From assembly GCA_951394405.1 (NCBI GenBank), contig OX596335.1, positions 2,914,001 through 2,978,000 of the forward strand: a DNA stretch of 64,000 nucleotides, given 5' to 3'. A model generated the notes under the pieces. It saw nothing but the letters and a program-made list of their open reading frames with translations. It had not been told where the DNA came from and made no database searches. A program made the translations under genes and the position numbers. Below are positions 23,833 through 35,586 of the stretch, piece by piece; position 1 is the stretch's first letter, and each line of letters starts with the position of its first letter. Source of the stretch: Coprinellus micaceus. Taxonomy: Eukaryota; Basidiomycota; Agaricomycetes; Agaricales; Psathyrellaceae.

Positions 23833-26800
23833 ATGGCTTCAGCGACCCTACAGGCCCTCCTTCAACCCCCCTCACAGGACCAATCGATGCAGAAAGCATT
23901 AGAAATGCTGAACAGCCACTTCGCATCCCTGGAACAGCTCGATGAACTTGAAGATGCCGTGTCAGAGGCACAGACTCGGTGCGATGGTTTGCAGGAGAAG
24001 GTTTGCCACGCAGTTCCTCAGGTACGGATAGTTGAAAAACACTCGACAGCTCGATGCATCCCGGATAGCCTTGGGCTCGTATTTGAGCGAAACACGCGCT
24101 TCAGCCAGGACCTATGTCAACACCACGCAGGAGCTCTCCGACTCACATCGAGAACTCTCAGAGGACCTCTCTCAACTGAGCAAGGACCTCGTGTCTGTGC
24201 TTTCTGATGAGCAGGGAAAGCCGACTTTGCTAGAGGACTTGGAAACCTTGCATCGGAACTTGAAGGAGCTGGAGAGTGTCAAGACCTATGTTCAAGTGGT
24301 TGAACATGCATTGTCGCTGAGGTGCGTTTGTTCTGGACTCGACATGAGAGTACGTCCTCAACCGGGCATAGCGAGAAGGCCGTGAAGGGTGTGCAATCTT
24401 CAACGTCCATCACTCCGGAAACGCTACAGCCATATGGCACCTTGTTGCACTTCGTCAACAAAGCCCAGAACATGACGGCGGCAGTGGAAGATGGAAGTGG
24501 GCAGCAGAAACTGCACTTGGTTGCATTCTTGGAACACCTTCGAGAGAAAACTTGGCGAGATGTAAAGTTGATCTTGTACAAGTGCGTAACGCTTCCTGGA
24601 ATCCTTACGGGCGCGAACTAACCTCTACCTCACAGTTTCCTGTCAGCATCCATGGAAGAGTTGGCATGGCCGACTGCTATCGACTACGCGTCTTATGCTC
24701 CTGAGAAACGCCAAGCGTTTGAAACGAACTTTTTGAGGTTAATCGGCTTGCAGCTTCTGTGCGTGGCTTCATTTTACCCCTTGGACTACACCCGTTCTCA
24801 TTCACGGTAGCGGTCGTAAGTTGCACCAGAGAGCGGGATTCCAGCCAGACGAGAAAGAAGGACTGTACGCCATCGAAGCTATGGTCCGACCAATTTCCCT
24901 TCGATTCAAATATCATTACGACGGGAAGCGTGACACCAATCGCCTTGACAAGGTAACATCCATTTACGACTCTCTATCGCACTTCAGCTGAACCATATTG
25001 CAGCCGGAGTGGTATTTCACATACATTCTCAACATCGCTCATGAGCACCACCTCTTTATGGATACCGTGGTCCAGCGCCTGTTATCGAAGTCCGAGTACA
25101 AGCAAATATCAGCATGGGTACGGTTCTCTGTCGCACTCCCCGCACCTCGGTTACCCACGAACGACGCCACATTTCTTAGGACGAATTCTGCTTGCTGCTT
25201 CTTCCAATACTCTCTCGTAAAGTGAAGAAGGCGGCCCCGACATTATTGACCCATGCTTCCCTTTTCGCACACACGATCTATCAAGCACTGATCTTCGACT
25301 CTGCCTTTGTCGAAGAGGGGTTCAAGATCGAGAATACCACCGCTGCGGGGAACTCGGTTGGACCTTGGGAGGGTATTAGTGGGGTGGTTCTGGGGAACCC
25401 GTTGTGGTTCAATGCATGGCTCCAAGCAGAAAAGAAGTGTAAGTCACGAGCGAGACTTGCCTAAACATAGCGTGGTAACTAACGTCACCTCCACCCCCCT
25501 TGCGCACGGTACGAATGGACGTCTAGTTGTAGAAGACCAGTACCACGACATCGTCAGCGCTTCGGACGCATGGGCCATCGCAGAGGAAGGCGAGGAAGAA
25601 ATTGTCGCACGGGATGTCAAGGCCACCAACTCTGCTCGGAGGGTACGGGCTCTTGTCGACCAAGTCACTGGTCCGTCCTCCATTGTTTCTGTTTCAACTT
25701 CCATGTTCGGCACTCAATCTCGAACATAGACCGCTTCTCGCCGCTGCCTTCTTCGAATGGACGGACACAGTTCCTCATATCGGTGCAACTCCCGATCCTA
25801 GAGATGTATCGAGGACGTATAACCTCCGCCCTCGACGCATTCGAGTCGATCTCATTCGCTTTCATAAGAGCGGTACCTGGGGCCCTGTCGGTGGGACTCA
25901 CAGGGCACGAAGGGCATGTCAACGTTGACGCGAGAAACTTGACAAGTGGTGTGGAAGGCGTCCAGCGTCTCTGCAAAGCCCTGTTAAGTGCGACATATAT
26001 TCACGCTTCCTTAGAAGCCTGGACGGAGGAAGTAGTATGTCGCATCTCTCCTACACACTCCACAACTCTAGACTGACACGCCTTCTACCCCCAGTTCTTC
26101 CTGGAACTATGGCAAGATATCCTCCGCGACCCCTTGCTCAGGAAACAAGCCGAAGGGTGCTCCCTCCTCCCTAAACCGCTAGGAGGGCCGTCGGCGAGCG
26201 CACCAAACGCCGACTTCACTCACGAAACGGTGTTCGAAGAAATGATTTCGCGTTACCAAAAGGTCATTTCCCGAGCCGAGGATATGTCGGTACAACAAGT
26301 GTGTGGAGAAATCGAAGCAGGCTTGCGAACTCACTTTAACGCCTCAGCGGGGTACGTCCACCTTTGTCCCTTTGATTCCCACAACACCCGAATCCATATA
26401 AACACTGATTTTACCACGAATTGGAAACTAATTTATCCGGTTTCAGGACGTCGGCAACGGCGAATGGCACGGGCTCGGACGGCATTTCACTTTCCCAGAC
26501 GCTTCTTGGCCCGATCGCACTGCTCTCCTCGCACCTCGCCTTCCTCCGGCACACGCTCCCACTGGTTGCCTTCACCAGTCTCTACGAAAGAATCGCCGGT
26601 AGGCTCTCTGAACACATTCTCCAGCGACAGATCCTGTACCGCGGGAGCTTCTCCAAGCAGGAAGGCACTATGATTCAGGCAGAGTGCGAACTATGGGTCG
26701 AGACTTGCCACACTGCGCTTGGGGGCGTGCTTGGTGGAGGGAGGAAGCGCGTGGAGATGCCTTGGTCAAAGTTATTGCAGGCTGCGAGACTTGTAGGGGC

Positions 26801-26954
26801 TGATGGGGAGGCTTGGGATACGATTGCGCAGGCTACGTTTGGTGTTCAGGGCGAAGAGGATTGGGAAAAGGCCATGCTTGATGCTACTGGTCTTGCAGAG
26901 ATGAGCAGAGAGGACGTGAGCAGACTGCTACGACGACGAGATGACAGCTCGTAA
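23833..26954 (+). CDS. TIP20: RINT1/Tip20-family subunit of the Dsl1/NRZ tethering complex
   Basis: ER-membrane tethering factor that captures Golgi-derived COPI vesicles. More than ten exons, about 820 residues. The N-terminal third is coiled coil (ALEMLNSHFASLEQLDELED; ELSDSHRELSEDLSQLSK) ending in KELESVKTYVQVVEHALSL, a family landmark. The middle includes HLVAFLEHLREKTWRDVK. The RINT1_TIP1 domain then contains RFKYHYDGKRDTNRLDK joined by splicing to PEWYFTYILNIAHEH, the most diagnostic stretch of the family. Later blocks are ISVQLPILEMYRGRI, FEEMISRYQKVISRAEDM and WDTIAQATFG. The ATG at 23833 gives a normal N-terminus (MASATLQALLQPP) and the stop is at 26952-26954. Partners Dsl1 and Sec39 are not in the window. 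Confidence 0.92.
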
Positions 26955-27206
26955 AACCCTTGATTCCCTTTTATTAAATATGTACGATGACTACGGACGG
27001 AATTTCAATCACAGTTCATACACGAGTGCATGTATACAAGACGAAGGAGAATGTGCCAATGACAGACAAGAACAAAGTGCGATTCGAAGAGACGAAAAGA
27101 ATAAGTAGGTGGACAAATACACAGATTGGAACGCAGGAACAGCAAAGCAAGGCGACAACAAAGGGGGTGGGGGAACGTGTGGAGAATGACAAAAAAAAAA
27201 ACGAGA

Positions 27207-29501
27207 CTACATTACGCGGAGGGTCCACGCAGAGATGTTGCTCTCGGCCGCGGCCTGAGCGGCAGCCATCCATTGAGGATCTATGGGAGCACCGTCCGGC
27301 AGTCCGTGGGGTACTGCCGAGAGACCAAGCTGGGTGTAGATACAGTCGCAGGCGATGGTACGGCCAGAGTGGTAACCAACGCCGTCAGAGGAGCGAATGA
27401 AGAGGAGTGGCAAGCTGCGGCCAGCGATTGAATGCGGGTGAGGAGGCGCCGAGGGAGGAGGTGGTGGTGGAGGTGCGCCATCTTGGGGAGACGACTCGCC
27501 AGACGCGTGCTTATTGGCAGAAACATCGTCAGCATGAGCAGGCAAGCCGTCTTCCTCGAGTGCCTTGATGATATCTGGTATCGTCGGCATCTCGACCATG
27601 ACAATCGTATGGAGTGGCCCATTGTACCGCTGCAAAGGCCCACCCGCTGCGTCCTGAGGCATCGCGACGGGGAGATTCGACTCGAGGCTGGGGTTGGCCG
27701 CGACCTGGACGAATGGCGAAATAGTAGTCAGAGGGCCAGGAGGGCTAGTCTGATAGACGCGCGCTGGAAGGGGGCCGAGGTTGCCGAGATAGATATCAAG
27801 TGCGGTCTGGGTGCGAGTCTTGGGGTGGTCGTAAAAGAAATTGGAGACTGTCAGTTCAATGATGTTGGTTTGCGGGCGATAGACAGGTGCAGTGAATAGC
27901 GTCGGGAAGGGAGTGACGGGCTGCTCGGGTATCTTGTTGTTCTGTCCAAAGGCGTCGAAAAACGTGTACTGGAACTTTGCTGGTGGCGCGTTGGTCAATA
28001 TTAAAAATTAAATTAAAAAATCGCGCCCATGAAACAAGGTTCACGTACAGATGCCCACAATAGTCCAGCAAAGGTAATCATCCACTTCGTCAGAGATAAC
28101 CCTGACACCGTCTCGCACCTCGTCCCGAATTCTGGGGTTTTGGAAGAGGAGAGGATGGGTACCGGCCTGAGTGGACATACCCGGCGCTGGAGGGGCCACT
28201 ACGCCGGGTGTGCCGGGGAGAGGACCTGCCGCAGAGAGATAATGACGGGAACCATCTGGGTTCACACGTTGGAGGGCAATCTTCTGCATCTGACTGACAG
28301 GACCCCCATCGTCGAGGGAAACGCGACCCTTGTCAACCTTACGTATAATCAACGGAGACGTCGAAATTCCAGAGACGGTATCAGAAAGCACGATTTCACA
28401 GCCGTAGGTGACTGGTTGAGGCCCATCTGGGAATGGTGTTTGTGTGAGCACGAATGGAAAAAGGGTCCCATCACATGACACGTACTCGTCGCGGGTGATC
28501 CGCTTGGCCTGCGGACGACGTTGACATTGAATGCAGACCAGCCGACATTGCTGGCGCAGAGCTGGGCGTGGTCGATGGTCATGTACTTTGTGCGGACTGT
28601 CTGGGAGTTGATGCGGTTAAAGAGGGAGACGGGGCCACCGGCGAGAATGCAGGACGAGATGTTGCGGGTCTTTGCCGTCTTCTTGGAAGGTTTGGAGATA
28701 ATGGTGACAGGAGCCGAGTCGAACGTGGCCCAGACGCGTCCACTGGCAGGTTCCGAGCCCTCTGGATTGAGGGAAGGCGGAGGAGGCTCTGCGATATCGA
28801 GGGAGAGCTGGAAGCTCTTTGCCTTGGCGGTGCCGGTGACGTGCAAAAACTTGAAGCTGGAGGTCATGTTGTTGTCGAGGGTGGCCTTTTGCTCAAAGGA
28901 GCGCTCGCCGGTCTCTGACACGACGGCCATGGAGAGCTGCTGGGTGCGAAGATGCCAGACGGGGCCCTCGATGCGGACAATGGGCGGGGGACAGAGGAAG
29001 CGCTTCTCGCTGCCATAGGACTTCTGGGCGACGGCTGCGTGGAGACAGATGACGGTGGTCATGGGCATGACGCGGGCGGGGTCGTGGGAGACATGGTCGC
29101 GGACGATGCGGCGAATCTTGGAATGGGGGTCGTCCGAGTCTGCGTCGTCGTGCTTGCGCTTGCCAGGGGCCTGGGAGAAGGCTAAGCGCCGGGGGTCGGA
29201 GGAGGGGGAAGGACTGACCTGGGACGCGGACACGAGGGCGGGGGGCAGGGACTGGGGATGGGTGGCCCAGGGAGGCGGGGGGGCGCCGTTGGGGGCGGGG
29301 GCGTCTTTTGTGGAGGCTGCGAGGATGGACTGGAGGGAGAGATTGGGGTCGGCGGGCGGGAGCGGGGGCGTGTGTGCTGCGGCGGGGGGCGGGTCTGCGG
29401 TGTGCTGCAAGGGATAAATATGAGAGAGACAGGGGCGGGCAGACGCGTACATGGGGAGAGGCGGCTGGCTGCGAGTGCGAGTGCGAGTGCGAGTGGTCCA
29501 T
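27207..29501 (-). CDS. CSL (CBF1/RBP-J/Su(H)/LAG-1) family DNA-binding transcription factor
   Basis: Fungal member of the family that mediates Notch signalling in animals; fungi lack Notch, and fission yeast Cbf11/Cbf12 act in adhesion and lipid/cell-cycle control. About five exons, about 700 residues. The start MDHSHSHSHSQPAASPH (ATG at 29499-29501) is joined across an intron (acceptor CCTTGCAG) to a Pro/Ala-rich disordered region. The LAG1-type N-terminal domain has VICLHAAVAQKSYGSEKRF followed by LCPPP. The beta-trefoil domain has ISKPSKKTAKTRN and SLFNRINSQTVRTKY. The C-terminal Rel-like/IPT part has WTIVGISKFQYTFFDAFG across an intron at about 27985-28040. Conserved DNA-contact motifs are present, so binding to GTGGGAA-type sites is expected. 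Two inserts (around 27430-27560 and 28130-28240) are Pro/Ala-rich, as is usual for fungal members. Confidence 0.93.
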
Positions 29502-30379
29502 GGATGAGAGAGTGGAAGAGCACCTGTGGGAAAACACACGCCAGTGGGAATATCACAACCGTGGGCTTTTACCACGCACTGTCACACGTCACGGTCACCC
29601 CGTCCACTCCGCCCGACGCCGCCCGATCATCTTCTCCTACACCGCCTCTCCTGCTCGCCCTGCCCCCCCCACCTCTCCTGCTCCCCCAGCCATCCCCACC
29701 GCTCGTTCTCGTCCCACCGCCCTCGTCACCGCCTTCAGGTATGCCTTTGGCTGCTGCTTCTCCACACGCAGCTGCGACTTTGTGCGCAAGGGTTGCTCCT
29801 GCTGCTGCGCATCCCCAAGTCCTGCGATCGTAAGCGGTGCAGAGCTCGACCGTTGCATGGCGTATTCGGTCCCCTGCAGCAGACGATGAGCAAAGGGCCA
29901 CAAGAGACAAGAGGGAAAGACGTACGAGTCCAACCACAGACCTGCGAAACTGACAATTTCAACAAGCACTGCTACAACTCCCACCCCTCTTTATAAACCC
30001 CCACGCACCCAACGGATGCGCGGCTTTCAAAATTTCGCTCCTCAGAGTCCGTTCTGGTCTCGCACGACGAGAGCCCTCCATTCATAGCCCACCCTCTTTT
30101 GTCATGTCCAGGAACCGTATTGCTTCCAAATATACATACCCGTCTATTCGCTCGAGACTACTACAAAATTCGAGAACACAACACGGGAGAGAGAGAGAGA
30201 GTCCGACTGCGTGACAAAAATGACGAGACATAACAAGTCGTAACGAATCCAAAGCAAGGTTCAAAGAGGAGGGTGTGCTAAGATGTATCTCATGATATGC
30301 GCCCGAAAACGTCCAGTTGTCCAAGATGGGTAAAAACGGAATAAAGGGGTTCAAAATGTCCTTGGGGCGCACCGTTAAT
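29502..30379. other. Long intergenic region upstream of the CSL gene
   Basis: 878 bp, the second-longest gap in the window. It is strongly pyrimidine/C-rich between about 29600 and 29720. It has a TTTATAAACCCCCAC stretch near 29990 and a GA microsatellite at about 30186-30202. GC-rich frames here lack recognisable protein content. It probably holds a complex CSL promoter and/or a 5' UTR intron. Confidence 0.6.
30186..30202. repeat. Short (GA)n tract
   Basis: About eight GA dinucleotides in the 3' flank of the TM7S3-domain gene. Confidence 0.85.
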
Positions 30380-33361
30380 TCAATTCAGATAGTCACGACT
30401 CTTCCGGCGCATGTCAGCGGGGAAGGGCACAGGTCCCGTGGGCGCTTGTTGATGTGACCCTTGTCGTAAATGCATAGGTACGCTTCTCGAATCCCGCCGC
30501 ATTCCACTCGGCGACGCACTCGCAGCTATCCCATGCGGATCCACCTCTTGCTGGTAACGCTGCCAATCCTCCACTTTCATCGTCGACAGCCTACGTGACG
30601 ACGACTCGTGCTGCGGCCCGAGCCCGAGCTGGTTCCCGCTCACAGACCGCGAGTGCTTGCGACGCGTCCCACCCTCGGCGCTTGGAACGCGTGCGGCACC
30701 CCCAGGGTCCGACGGCCGGCGCTTCTTCTCCTTCTCCAAGTTGGCGAGCATCTCCGCCTGTTTCTTATCCATAGCCTCCTTCTCCATAGCCTTTGACCGA
30801 TCCCAGCGTTGTCGAGCCGCTGAAAGGTCCGCGTGCTCCTTCTCAGCCTTCGTCAGTGGTGACTGGATATCTCGCATCTTCTCCCGGTGCCGTTCGTTAA
30901 GCTCCTCAAACGTCTTCACACGAGCCGCAAGGGGACCCTGTGGACTAGGAGCAGCGATGAACCCGCTCGGCCGCCGAGGAGGAAGGATCTGCACTAGGTT
31001 GCCCACCCCGCCTAGCGGCTCGCGAGACGGCGAGTGCCTCCCAAGGAGCTGCGGCGGAACGTTCCCCGGATGCCTCGCCCCCTCCCTCTCCCTCCCCGCG
31101 ATCCTCGCAAGAGGAATATCCTCCGCCGACGAGCCACCCGATCCACCTTGGGTGCTCCCACTCGAAATCAAAACCGCGCTCTCCCGCCGCTTCCTCTGAC
31201 TCAAAGCTTCTTGGACTGCTGGGGCAAGCGGCGGCCGATTGACACTCGAAGAAGGCACACTAGTGGTATGGATAGGGGCCGTGACACCTGCTGGGGGTTG
31301 TAGGAGCTTGCGCTCTTGGATGTACGAATCCCATTCCTTGTTGTCCTGCAGTGGCACGCTAGTCGGTCGTGCGATCGGATCATCAAGAGGTTGCGTCAAC
31401 GCCGAGAACTCCAGGGAATAGGATCGTGTGCGGGGATCGGTAGCACGAGGAGGTCGAGGATGCGATGATGACGGGACCAAGGCATGGTTTGCGTCTATAC
31501 TCAACGTTCGCCTCGACGAGAGCGATGGTCGGCGTGATGGGTCGCTAGGAGTGGGTGTCTCAGTCTTGAGGATATCGATGGATTTGCGAATTTCCTGAAT
31601 TTCCGCCAGCAACTCTTCCTTCTTCCTCAAAGCCTCGACCTCAGCTGCTGATTTGGCCTTCTCCTTGGCGATGAAGGTAGCAGGCACATCGTCGCGAATG
31701 GCAAGCCCAAGGTCGAGTGCAGGAAGGGCGCCTGGGTTCTGATACCTAGCCGCTCTTTGGAGTTCCTCGTCGGAAGTGGGAGCCACCCTCAAGTCGGAGA
31801 GGCCGGACAAAGCACGAGCACGAGCTTCGGGGGTGTAAGTCGTTGACATCCGGCCATTAGAGGTGGGAGTAGAGAACCCATCCCTGTCCTTCATCAACGG
31901 CGTGCTTGACAACGAGCTTGGGTTGCGACCATGCTTCGAAAGTGTTGGGTGGTCCTTCTCCCATTCATCTCGCTCGCGCTTAACGTCGTCGAACCTCCCA
32001 GCAGCCTGCGCTTCAGCTTCTTCGTCCCGCTGCCTCTCGGCCTCTTGGATTTCGCGAAGCTTCTTCTGCAGGATTTTGAGGATGCGGAGCTGAACGGCGA
32101 TACCCATCAGTGCAACGGCGCCGGTGAGGCCCAACTCTATCTGCATCTGCTGCGACACGGGAAACCGGATGCCATTGTCGACAAACTTTGGGAAGAGCGA
32201 GGGAAAGCCGAGGTTCCAGATGTAAAACTATGTTTAAAGTTGTCAGCAGCGAGGCAGCAGTAAGGAGACAGCGACGCCAAAGTACCTCTTTCAGACCCGC
32301 GGTCGTAAAGCAGTCAACACCCAGCATAAACGAGGTCGCGCCGACGAAGGCGGTGGAAATGAGGAGAATGTGGTAATGGATCTAGATCAAAATAAGCTTC
32401 ACGCTTGTACAAAAGGGGGCGGACCTCCGTACCTTGGGTATCGTGCACAGCGCAAATCCAGCAACACCGGAACCTACAAAGTTAATGATTAAATTAAAAG
32501 GAAGACCGATGAAAGAGGACGCCGCACCAATGTAGAATATCCAGCGGAAGCCGACCGGATGAATGACACCGCCATGCGAGAAACACTGAATCCAGAGCGC
32601 GAGCGCAAAGCCCCCCCAAGCACCAATCCCGTACCGCGCAGCCTTCCAGAAGAAGATGGCAATGGCTCCCCCTGCAAATCCAGCTATCGTGGTGGCCAGT
32701 ACAAACATCCCTCTAACGGTTTTTGAAGGAGGGTTGATTGCGGGCAAGATGCCGAACTTGAGGATGAGGACGAAGCATACGAGGGAGAGGGTATAGAATC
32801 CGATTAGAAAGAATGAAGTCCTAGGAAACGGTTAGGGGCTGGGTCCAGGCAGGGAGTAGATACGCACCATCTGTTTTTGTGTCCCCAGAAGGCAGAGGGC
32901 AGTCCGGTAAGTATAAGAATTACACCCAAGACACCGAAGGCGGGGTCGACCCGAGTATCCTGTCAGAGGTCGTCGAAGGAATGATGTCACCCCTCGTTAG
33001 TACTGGCGCGAGATTGAGATTTAGGGATTAGTGAACATACGAGGACGATGGGTTCTGGAGTCGGGGTTGCGGTGGATGTGGAGTCGGTGCCGTTAGCGGT
33101 AGATGTAGAAGTTGGCGAGGGGGTAATGGTGTATGTAACGTTGACGATGGCGGGCACGACGGTGGTGAACTGGGTGGGTGTGCCCGAAATCGTGGTTGGC
33201 ACTGTGACGGACATGCTGGAGGTGGTGAGGGACAGCGAAAGGGACAGCGACGATCCGTCCGTCTGCGTCGGTGAGGCTGGGGGCGATGTCGCGGACGAGG
33301 TGTCTTGGGCGAGGGCGCCGGCAGCGAGCAGGAGGGCAGCCCATCTCCGCAGCGGGGACAT
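30380..33361 (-). CDS. TM7S3/TM198-domain (DUF4203-type) membrane protein with long cytosolic tail
   Basis: About 900 residues in five to six exons. A signal peptide (WAALLLAAGALAQ) starts at the ATG at 33359-33361. A Ser/Thr-rich, probably O-glycosylated ectodomain of about 100 residues follows. The seven-helix TM7S3/TM198 domain comes next, with DPAFGVLGVILILTGLPSAF, FFLIGFYTLSLVCFVLILKFG, LATTIAGFAGGAIAIFFW, FYIGAASSFIGLPFNLIINF and STAFVGATSFMLGVDCFTT, ending in VQLRILKILQKKLREIQEAE. The remaining roughly 560 residues are disordered and charged, with a coiled-coil stretch (EKEHADLSAARQRWDRSKAM) and many Ser/Arg sites. The family has no settled biochemical function; animal TMEM198 has been linked to Wnt signalling. 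Membrane localisation is secure, function is not. Confidence 0.88.
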
Positions 33362-33546
33362 TGGGGTGGTGGTGGTTGGGGGGAAAGGAGGAAACTAGGC
33401 TGGACGCATATGACGGTGGTCAGCCAGAGGAGTGCTCAGGCCTCAGACTGGCGGGGGGCAGTTTTACGTTCATCAATGCTTCTTGTGTATTTAAATCATT
33501 TTGGTAGCTAATCAAATCTGCGAACTGAATTGCAGACTTGTCATGG

Positions 33547-35506
33547 TCACAGGTCTAACTGAACTGGCCCGACTCCAATCGTTTTTAAAATTCGAGCCAT
33601 CTTTGCCCCAGCGCCAGCACACTCGTCCTGGGTTTCTTCCAGGTCTTCACTCCAGAATTCTGCCTCCTCGCTGCTATCCTCCACCAACGTCACCACTTTC
33701 CCACCACGGCCAAACCGTCCCACTCGTCCGGCAATGTGCAGATAGGCATCTACCGTTTTGGAGTTTACCCGCGTGCCATCCGGCAGACCGTAGAGGAAGA
33801 CGTGGCTCAGCGCAGGAAGGTCGAGACCCCGCGTCGTCGCCAGAGTCGAGACGAGCAGCGTCGGATTCGCACTCGTACCCCCACCGCCGCTCGCCAGATA
33901 CGATCGGCCCTTGCCAGGATCCTGGAGGTCGAGCCCGTGTGCGTTAACCCCGAGCGCTCGGAGTTCCCATACCGCTCGCTTTACCGGAGTTGACGACGGC
34001 AGAACCAGGAGGGCGATCGACGGTACGTCCATCGCGAACGCTGCAGCGACCGTTTCCATCATGGGTGCGCTGAATGGCGACGGCGTCTTCGAGTATTCTG
34101 CCAGAGAATGCGAGAATCAGCAGACATTCCACGAATAAGGTAGGAAAGTGACCCACTTTGAACGAGATGAGCATCAAGTTCATATGCCGTTTCGTCAGAT
34201 TGCTCCTCGCTGCTGACAGCTTCTCCAAGCGAAGATACTGATGCTGATGCTGGAGCTGCTGCTGCGCCGGGGATATTGCGTACACGCTCGTCAGACACCA
34301 ACAGCACCGAGTGTTGAATGGTCGAGGGGTTCGCAGCTTCTATTGGAGCAGTATTGTTGGATATCTCAACGTCCGCGAGCTTGACTCCCGTCCCCGAAAT
34401 CTTGACCACGCTGTCTTTGTCCAACCAACCACTTTCGTCATAAACGTAGTTTCTCAAGTGTGTCCGCAAGGTCGCACTCGAGAGCACTAACTGGGGAGAC
34501 GGAGGCATGTCGTTCTCGCTTGGGTGTCCACTTCTCCGCTTCATCATTTCGGCGCCCGCTTCGTCTTTGCGTCGCTCGTTCACCTCCTTCCTCCCCGCGT
34601 AGATCACATCCAATAACTGCCTCGTGGCCCCAGGGTGGGCGAGAAGCTTCTTCCTAGCCTTTTCCATCGCCTTCTTGAATGTCTTTGTTGGGTCCTTCCT
34701 GCCTGGTGTCTCGATGAGATAGTCTACTTCGTCTACAGCCACACACGATAGCGTGTTGAGCTGCAACACGTCCGGGTGGGCCTCATGCACGTCCATAACC
34801 GCTTGTGGTGTTCCAATGAGTACATGGGGTGTTTCCTCTCTGAGGCTGTTCAAACCTGAACCCAAATGCATCTTGTCGTCGCGCACGAGAACCTGGGCTA
34901 TCGTACGCAACGGAGGGGCATTGTCGCCGGGGATGTTTACCATGCGTTCGATCCAGTGGAGCAATTGGAAGGCCAGTTCACGGTGTGGAACTAACACGAG
35001 GGAGGTGATATGCTTCCGTTTGCCATTCCTCTGCCTTGGGTCCTTGGAAATGAATCGAGGCTTATTCAATAAGGCTAAAACAAGGCCGAAAGACCTAGGC
35101 AAAGTCACGATTGGGTTTAAGTTCGAACCGAGACCTCGAAACCGTTAACTCACTTTCCCGACCCCGTTGCATCCCTCAGCAGCACATCCTTTCCACCCAG
35201 AATTGCAGGAATAAATTTGGTCTGCACCTCCGTAGGATATTTTACATCCGGAAACGCCTGCCTCAACGATGCGGCGATGGGTGGGTGAAGGCCAAGTTGT
35301 TCAAACGTCGGTCTTCCGGCTTGTGCGCTGGCAACTGGAGTTCCCTCCGAGCTGGCGACGGTATTAGAAATTGGTGGGGGGCCGTCCACACGGAGGCGGC
35401 CCCTGGTAATGCTCATGCATCTAGCATGACTGGGAGGATGGCGCGTAATAACCCATTGTCGGCGACGGAGTACTCCTTGGGTGAGGGTTGAGAAGAAAGA
35501 TGGCAT
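33547..35506 (-). CDS. MRH4: Mitochondrial-type DEAD-box RNA helicase (MRH4-like)
   Basis: ATP-dependent RNA helicase of about 610 residues, three exons. The start at 35504-35506 gives a basic presequence (MPSFFSTLTQGVLRRRQW) that looks mitochondrial. Q motif region FEQLGLHP and YPTEVQTKFIPAIL; motif I RDATGSGKS split by an intron; Ia VLVPHRELAFQLL; Ib VLIGTPQAV; motif II is DEVD (VAVDEVDYLI) rather than DEAD; motif III LVLSSATLR; motif V STLATTRGLDLP; motif VI HIAGRVGRFGRG where HRxGRxGR is usual. Mrh4 proteins assemble the large mitoribosomal subunit; the overall layout and presequence suggest this role, but I cannot exclude another mitochondrial DEAD-box paralogue. An in-frame ATG 30 bp upstream (35536) is possible. 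Confidence 0.82.
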
Positions 35507-35543
35507 TGCATAATCACGTGTGTCGTGTCGGCTCAAATTAAGC

Positions 35544-35560
35544 GACGCGTCCAGCGCGTC
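35544..35560. promoter_or_regulatory. ACGCGT-containing palindrome in the helicase promoter
   Basis: GACGCG and CGCGTC form a 6-bp inverted repeat with a 5-nt spacer, including ACGCGT (MluI cell-cycle box core), 38-54 bp upstream of the helicase start codon and within the 80-bp gap to the hexose transporter stop. Confidence 0.4.
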
Positions 35561-35586
35561 GAGGTGATGTCATCGGTGGCTGTAGT

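Noticed and set aside
29258..29937. Several GC-rich overlapping frames around the CSL start
   Set aside because: Low-complexity Pro/Gly/Ala/Arg translations in all frames; only the MDHSHSHS exon joins correctly to the conserved CSL frame.
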